Assembly (NCBI GenBank): GCA_009733575.1
Contig: ML769474.1
Location: forward strand, 172,506 to 220,678
Direction of reading: 5' to 3'
Length of the DNA stretch: 48,173 nt
Origin: Gymnopus androsaceus JB14
Taxonomy: Eukaryota > Basidiomycota > Agaricomycetes > Agaricales > Omphalotaceae
The translations under genes were made by a program, and so were the position numbers. Below are positions 42,568-48,173 of the stretch, piece after piece. Each line of letters starts with the position of its first letter. Positions within the stretch are counted from its first letter, which is position 1. The notes beneath the pieces are model-generated. The model was not told the DNA's origin and did not search any database. It was given only the letters and a program-made list of their open reading frames with translations.

Positions 42568-45500
42568 TAGTGATGTGCCGGCCCGGCTTTGGCCCACAGG
42601 CCCTTGGCTTTGGCCTGAAGAAATCGAAGCCGGGCCCTACTAGGACGGCTCCGGCTTGGCCTGGCCTGGCTTTGGCCTAAGCCGGGGCTTTTTAGTTTAA
42701 ATATATTTTTGAAAGTCTTGCAAAATTGTATTGGACAACTATCATACTATAATACTACCTCAAAGATCTCAGGGTCTTCGCAGTCATCATCATCAACAAT
42801 AAGCTCATCCCAAGACCAAGATTCTTCAGGGACAACTTTACCCTTGTCTTCCAGAGTGTCAGACATACCATCTGCCTCCAATGCCAACATTGAGAACTCC
42901 AAATTCGATGTTGGTGGAGGCTCACAGAAGAGCAGGTCCTGGCGGTACCAGCATTTCAAGAACTGGAGGGCTTCCACAATATCCCCCTTCAGGCGATTGC
43001 AACGCTTAGTAATAGTGATTCCTGCAGATGAAAAGGCTCGCTCGCTGGAAACTGATGAAGCCATGATGGCAAGGTAGTCCCGTGCGAGTGAGGCCCATAC
43101 CAGGTACCGCCCAGCGTTAACCTAAATGAATACATAGTAAGCATCGTGCATGAAAACAAAACAGAAAACAAGCACTCACCCCCCACCATGAGACAAGGCT
43201 CATGTTTTCAGGCATTGTCTCCATTTCGCTAAGGTACCGTTGAATTCCTTCAACCAGGGTTTGTCAGGATCACCCTGCGATTGTACCGGAGAATTTTCAT
43301 CGTCTTCATCATCGGAGAGCTGGCGAAGCAAGTTGTCATGTTTGCGCTTCTTGTTACTATGCTGTGGCTCGCAGCTGGCTGCTCCTGTACTATACATTTC
43401 ATACCATCGCTCCTTGAACTATGACGATTGCTCAATACTGCAGCACCACTCTGAGATGAATTGAAGAAAACTTACAATATCTTCCGCTACTTCACGAACC
43501 TCATCCTGCAAGGCTTCATCCCAGTGTTTCTTGAAGTGGTTGGTCTTCTCTTCGGGGTTCAACACTGCCAAACGGGGTGAGTAAAAAATCTGAAAACAAA
43601 GGGAGAAACTCACGCATGGAAATAATGTACGCCTGGTTATCTGTGATTTTCTCATAGTACTCCTCAATCTTAGCAACCCCAGCTTCAAGGGCCACGTGAA
43701 ATGGAGTGTACTTTCCACGTGATGATCGGGTGCTCCATGCATGATGCAAAGCTTCAAAGGCTGGGATACCAATGTGAAGAGAAGGTTCTTTCTCGGATGA
43801 GAAAGCTTGTTGTGCGTTGTCGGCATGCTTCAAAGTATTAAAAGGTGAGAACAAGCACATGATAGCATAGCAATTTTGTACCGTAAGAAGGCCAAGGAAG
43901 TTGCCAAGACACACCCACTCATCTGAATTGAGCTGCAGCGAATCAATCTTGCGACGCTTGGCAAGGTTAGGCTCGGCCATAGCTATCTCATATACAAACG
44001 TATCCATATGCTGCAATAGTATCAGCATTGAACAGATATAGGACGTTGAATTTCATACCTCCCGCAACTTATCAGCATGATAAATCATCAAGTAGGTTGA
44101 CAACCAGCGAACAGGCATGTCAATCAGTAGCTGGAGTGGGCTACATTGAGATTGGAGCTGAATTTCCTTTAGCAGCTGCTTTCATTTAGCAGAAGAGCGA
44201 GCCTACAAAGATGTGAGCAAAAAAAACAATTAAATTAAATTAAATTAAACGTATAAGCATGAGCTTACCTTGACAGCAATGGCGCGAACAATCCCAACTT
44301 CATCACGGATTATGGTCTCACCACTGTCGTCAACCATTTCGGTATCTGGCTCATGTTGGTCGGGTTTTGCAGGATCATAGTGCTTTGAAGTACTGTATGT
44401 CTTGATAATGGCTTGTGTAGCGAGATTGATAACGTGAGCGAGACACCTAAAGGTGGATATTAGAAGAATCACAGTTCGGAGGAGAAGTATTACATACCGG
44501 AGACGATGTAGCGCTGCGCGCCAAGGCTTCACTCCAGCACACGAAGCATGTGCATTAAGTAGAGGTTCCAATGCGGTGCACATAGTATCGTTGTTGGTCG
44601 CATTGTCACATGTAATCCAGCCAATCTATGAAAGCCTCATTAGTATATTGGTCACTGTCAGTAGAACAATCGCACCTTGTGGATGATACCAACACGAGCA
44701 AAGATTTTGAAGAGAGCACACCCAAGACAAACACCATTGTGCGCGGTATTCATCTGCGTGAATCCTAAAAGAGCTGACTGCTGTACCCATACCCCTGGAG
44801 ACGACTCCTCAATCCAATGACCAGTAACAGCGAAATATGCATTGCCATTGGATGCTGACCATGCATCGCAGGTTGATGAGATAAGACCTTTGACCGTGTT
44901 GCTCTATTCAAAAAAAATTTAACCAATGAGCCAAAAGAGAAATAAAGTTAACCTACATTGAGGCGTTTGCGCAGGTCAGTGAGATTCTTTTTGAACCTTG
45001 CAATTATATATGCTCTGGTTGCCTTACGATTGGGGATGTTGACACCATGGGCTGCTCGAGAGGCAATATCAATCATCTTATGAAAAGATGGGTGCTCTAA
45101 AGCATCAATTGGCTGAAGCGGATTTGTCATTTATGGGCATTGAGAAGAAAAGAAAGGGAAAAAAAGAAACTTACCTGGTCTGTACTGACAAGCCACTCGA
45201 TTGCCACTTCACGGAACGTAGCATCGGAGTAAGGAATCCTGGGCTTGACCTCTGGCTTTTCTTCCAAGTGTGGATCAACTGTCGATTGTTTGAGCTTGGC
45301 GGATGCATCCTGTGCAGTGACTTTGCGAGCTGCAACAACCTTTGGAAGCATGGACACAAAATTGTTCTTTTTGCACCATTGTTCGTACAAGGGCTAAACC
45401 AATGATTGAGGAATAGTCACAAGATATTCAATTGGCAAAAAAAACATACCGCATGGGCTGATTCCAAGTGTCAGCATAAAGTTGTGACTTCATTTACAAG

Positions 45501-46172
45501 TAGTTTCTCCGACTTGCTTTGTCTGCAAAGAAGAAATCAAGAAGCGGAATATCAGCGAATGTAATAGATACACACGAGCATTTGGGACACTTCCTCTTCA
45601 TTTTCCCATCTATCTTCCGTGGTGCATTGAAGAACGCATCCACATCTGCCCTCTTCTCCCAAATTGACAACTTCGCTGAAATATCCTGATCTTTGAGTTC
45701 TTTGTCCGAGTCATCTTTGAACTCTTCAGGTACAATGGTGGTCTTAGGCCGAGAGACCCGAGCTAAGATTAATATATTAATTTCAAGCCATGTCGGCATG
45801 CAATAATTAGTACTTGCCCTTCTTTAGCATGGGCTGTTGAGCACTCTCAGACTCTGATCCCGAGTCTACAAGCTCTGGTTCATGTGTACCAGTCGGCTGT
45901 GTTGCAGTAGTGGATTTGCTGCTGGGATTGGGATTGGTAGTAGTAGGAGAATGGGAGGGAACAGCTGTGAGACACCACGGTCCACCCTGTTTATCTACAT
46001 CTGGAAAATGATTGAAGAAAATGAATAGAAAAAAAGAAATTTGTGCTAAATTTCCTAAACCAGAAAGGGCCATTATTGGTGCCGGGAAATATTGCTGGAA
46101 ATTATACTTTTTACCACCTGTATAGCCCCAAGTATATTATATGTACAAGGGAGAACCCCGTCGGTACATCCC
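42568..46172 (-). mobile_element. Decayed autonomous hAT transposon
   Basis: The left end TAGTGATGTGCCGGC and right end GTCGGTACATCCCTA (46158-46172) are imperfect inverted repeats typical in length and start (TAGNG) for hAT. The sub-terminal GGCCCGGC/GGCTTTGGCC motifs are repeated. The transposase lies inside on the minus strand. The expected 8-bp flanks do not match (GTCCTGGG and TGTAGATA). Confidence 0.75.
42747..46073 (-). pseudogene. hAT transposase pseudogene (BED finger, RNase H-like core, dimerisation domain)
   Basis: It is read on the minus strand over about ten exons: an acidic N-terminus, then a BED zinc finger (DVDAFFNAPRKIDGK, CPKC, and after an intron HLESAH). The hAT core follows: KKNNFVSMLPK, ALEHPSFHKMIDIASRAAH, STCDAWSASNGNAYFAVTGH (catalytic Asp region), LLGFTQMNTAHNGVCLG, TCDNATNNDTM, CLAHVINLATQA and MPVRWLSTYLMI. 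The C-terminus has SSVSSERAFSSAGITITKR and NRLKGDIVEALQFLK, the dimerisation motif. Damage: TGA at 45471-45473 and at 44182-44184, both where CGA would encode Arg, and a one-base shift near 43236. The enzyme would be a nuclear DDE-type transposase. This copy cannot make it. Confidence 0.93.
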
Positions 46173-46472
46173 TATGTAGATAAGTGGTTAAGAGTAAAGT
46201 GCCCTATAGTAGATAAATGCCCATAATCGAAGGAACTTTGGACCTGAATTTACTATACCTCACTACTGTCGACATCATGTGACCATCGGGCATCAGTTCG
46301 GGCAGTGTTTGGGAGGTGCAGAAGGCCAACTTCAAAATACAACGCACATGGATTATAGACTATAGGTAAAATCTACATAGATTAAGTAGTAGATTACAGC
46401 AAGATTACAACATCAATCGCAGCAAGAAGATCAACATGACAACAAGAGCAGCAGCCAGAGAAAACATCGATC
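46173..46472. other. No recognisable gene
   Basis: AT-rich, with scattered TAGATAAGTGG/TAGATAAATGCC motifs. No coding signal. Confidence 0.4.
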
Positions 46473-46682
46473 ATGCTAGTCTGAGAACTTGGCGTCACCC
46501 TTGTCATCCTCATCATCATCCTCCCCACCGTCAGACCCTTCATCCAAGCCATCCGAGTCGGAGACAACAAAGCGCTGGCTCTTCTTCTTCCCCTTACTGT
46601 TTTTTGCAGCCGACTTCCTACTACCTCCTACACCCTCCGTCGACTTTTTGCTGCCTACCTGTTTGTGCGCTGCCCCCGCCTA
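46473..46682 (-). pseudogene. C-terminal fragment of a nuclear-type acidic/basic protein
   Basis: One minus-strand frame reads SRKSAAKNSKGKKKSQRFVV, then DSDGLDEGSDGGEDDDEDDK and ends KFSD-stop. The Lys-rich block followed by an acidic tail is typical of chromatin or nucleolar proteins. The frame meets a stop at the junction with the KDZ fragment (about 46682), so it is an orphan last exon, probably cut off by the transposon. Confidence 0.4.
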
Positions 46683-48173
46683 GGAGTTTGCAAGAACTCT
46701 TTGCGATCTTGAGGGGGTTGCTTTCTGCCCATATCTCTCCTCCCAGATCTACGCTGCCCTTGATGTTTATGTCTCCCTTCTGAATGGCATCTGAAAGTGC
46801 ATCCGAGCTGCGTTGGGGCGACAAGGACAAAATTGGCAAATGCTGAATGCATGTCCTGCCTGTCAGTATCGACTTCACGAGGACGATGAGCTGGACGTTC
46901 GAATCATAGCGCAGATGGATGGTAACGATTCTCTGAAGAGGGTTGAGCGCAAGGAAGACCGACTGGCTGATAAAGAGGAAACAGGCGTAGAGCTTCCGCC
47001 TGCTAGCAGGGAGAGGATCAACCGCCGTGTTGCCGGGGAAGATTACTTTGCGTCTCTCGAGGAAACCAAAGTTTAGGACGAGAGTAACTGGGCAACTATA
47101 GAGGAGACGAGCTCCAGAGCTGATGCTGCTTTGCTTCAGCATGTCTGGGCTGAGGGATGTTGTGAGGAGCGGTGGCATAACATGAAGGAGGGCAACACCG
47201 TCAAATCTGCAGCAAAGTTTCAAGAGAACGGTTGGTTCATATTACTCTGTCAACACATGATGGTCCTTGCGGTCTGTGACATGGTTCAAAGTAGCGAGCT
47301 GTAGGTGTTGAGCACTCTTTCTCTTCTTTGGCTGACTTTTTTTTTTCAGTGCTCGATATCCTCTGGCCTTGTTGCATCTGTTCATGGCTGCTGAAAAGGA
47401 GGATCATGACCGCAATAATGAAGGAAGGCCGAAAGGGAGCCTTGCCATCGCCTACGATATTGCCTGCAAGTTCTCAAAGACAATTTCACGAAGTCCGCTC
47501 AATGGTCTAGCTCAATGGTCCAACTACCTGCCTGTTGTTGGCACATCAGCAAAAACTGTTTTGGGCCCAGGAGAATCTAAGGTCACCTAGTCCTCTTAGG
47601 CAACCTGAGGCATCCTAGTTGGCCCAGGAAAAAGGGTAAAACTTTGGACACCTCAGGTATTCTAGTCATCCTAGGTGTCCTAGGAGATCCTGGGATGTCC
47701 TGGGGCATCCTGGGGCATCCTGAGGCATCCTGGGATGGAACTTTTGTCCTAGGATGCCTCAGGATGCCCCAGGATGCCCCAGGACATCCCAGGATCTCCT
47801 AGGACATCCCAGGATCTCCTAGGACACCTGGGATGACTAGGATACCTGAGGTGTCCAAAGTTTTACCCTTTTTCCTGGGCCAACTAGGATGCCTCAGGTT
47901 GCCTAAGAGGACTAGGTGACCTTAGATCCTCCTGGGCCCAAAACAGTTTTTTCTGATGCACTATGCACGGATACGCTCACGAGCATCTCTGCCAACTCCT
48001 CTTCCTGATGCTCTATGTTGTCAGGTGCGGTCTCAAGGATGGCAAGGGTGATGAGTGCTTTTTTAATGTGTTGAACTCTCTTGCGCCAATCACGTGTCAC
48101 CAATCTACGTTCCATCGTTGACAGGCGATATCCGAATTCCTATACTACAAGGATATTGAGACGTATGTGAACA
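46683..48173 (+). pseudogene. KDZ (Kyakuja-Dileera-Zisupton) transposase fragment, broken, runs off right edge
   Basis: Motifs in order: ALDVYVSLLNGI, CIRAALGRQGQNW, CPACQYRL, MDGNDSLKRVERKED, EGCCEERWHNMKEGN, QHMMVLAVCDMVQSSEL, an intron at about 47293-47349, ARYPLALLHLFMAAEK, LAIAYDIACKFSKTISRSPL, then after the inserted palindromic element TMHGYAHEHLCQLLFL, GLKDGKGDECFFNVLNSLAP and TFHR. HGxAHxxxCQ and YDIACK are hallmark KDZ motifs, DDE-type transposases common in basidiomycetes. Stops at 46792-46794, 47074-47076 and 48119-48121 (two fit CGA-to-TGA) and the insertion at 47544 inactivate it. The N-terminal Cys-rich domain of the family is missing at the left. Confidence 0.9.
47544..47958. 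mobile_element. ~415-bp palindromic element (CATCAG ends) inside the KDZ gene
   Basis: Ends CATCAGCAAAAACTGTTTTG and AAAACAGTTTTTTCTGATG, with arms as in the copy at 17369. CA duplicates flank it (47542-47543 and 47959-47960). Removing it with one CA joins the KDZ frame (VVGT then MHGYAH), which independently fixes both ends. Confidence 0.93.

Noticed and set aside
46621..47223. 200-codon minus-strand frame
   Set aside because: It is the antisense shadow of the KDZ transposase, whose conserved motifs are on the plus strand.

Overview
The window is nuclear DNA of a filamentous basidiomycete, most likely an Agaricomycete. The order cannot be fixed from sequence alone. The evidence is intron-rich genes with about 30-65 nt GT-AG (twice GC-AG) introns, a tyrosine-kinase-like kinase with the HGDIKGANIL catalytic loop common in mushroom-forming fungi, a seven-helix membrane protein family typical of Agaricomycetes, KDZ and hAT transposases with basidiomycete signatures, and a tRNA-Gln(CTG) with a short intron. 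Most of the window is repeats. Host genes cluster at 9.8-11.1 kb and 33.7-40.9 kb.

Layout. 1-0.9 kb: a minus-strand retroelement-like or unknown ORF that runs off the left edge. 1.0-3.7 kb: a foldback element whose arms carry arrays of a ~43-bp repeat. 3.87-4.2 kb: a ~50-bp tandem array. 4.7-5.9 kb: a decayed gene with a SAP-like tail. 6.0-7.4 kb: two MITEs. 9.85-11.15 kb: an eight-exon seven-helix membrane protein gene with two reading-frame breaks. 12-13.6 kb: nested hAT-type MITEs. 15-16.4 kb: weak remains of a leucine-rich-repeat-like gene. 17.2-19.4 kb: a coiled-coil pseudogene hit by a palindromic element and by a hAT MITE that itself carries another hAT MITE with a tRNA-Leu-like insert. 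20 kb: a cluster of GGGCAGCTGCCC palindromes. 22.4-26.1 kb: a 5'-truncated LINE (reverse transcriptase plus RNase H, poly-A, target duplication) inside an older inverted-repeat element. 26.7-27.9 kb: three elements nested in each other. 28.6-32.4 kb: a 3.75-kb imperfect palindrome with two divergent copies of a small Cys/His protein gene. 33.7 kb: tRNA-Gln. 34.0-35.05 kb: two small single-helix membrane protein genes. 35.25-38.31 kb: a kinase gene whose exon chain runs in phase into a TALE/KN homeodomain. 38.9-40.85 kb: a broken HXXXD acyltransferase gene. 41.35 kb: a clean hAT MITE. 42.6-46.2 kb: a decayed hAT transposon. 46.5-48.2 kb: a decayed KDZ transposase interrupted by another palindromic element.

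The main points of interest are the kinase-homeodomain gene model (with His in place of the invariant Asn of the recognition helix), the palindromic duplication of a Cys/His-rich gene, and the layered insertions. In several of those, target duplications or paralogous empty sites let the order of events be read directly. Many transposase stops are TGA where Arg (CGA) is expected, pointing to C-to-T decay. Several host genes are broken only by single-base indels, which could be real pseudogenes or residual sequencing errors.
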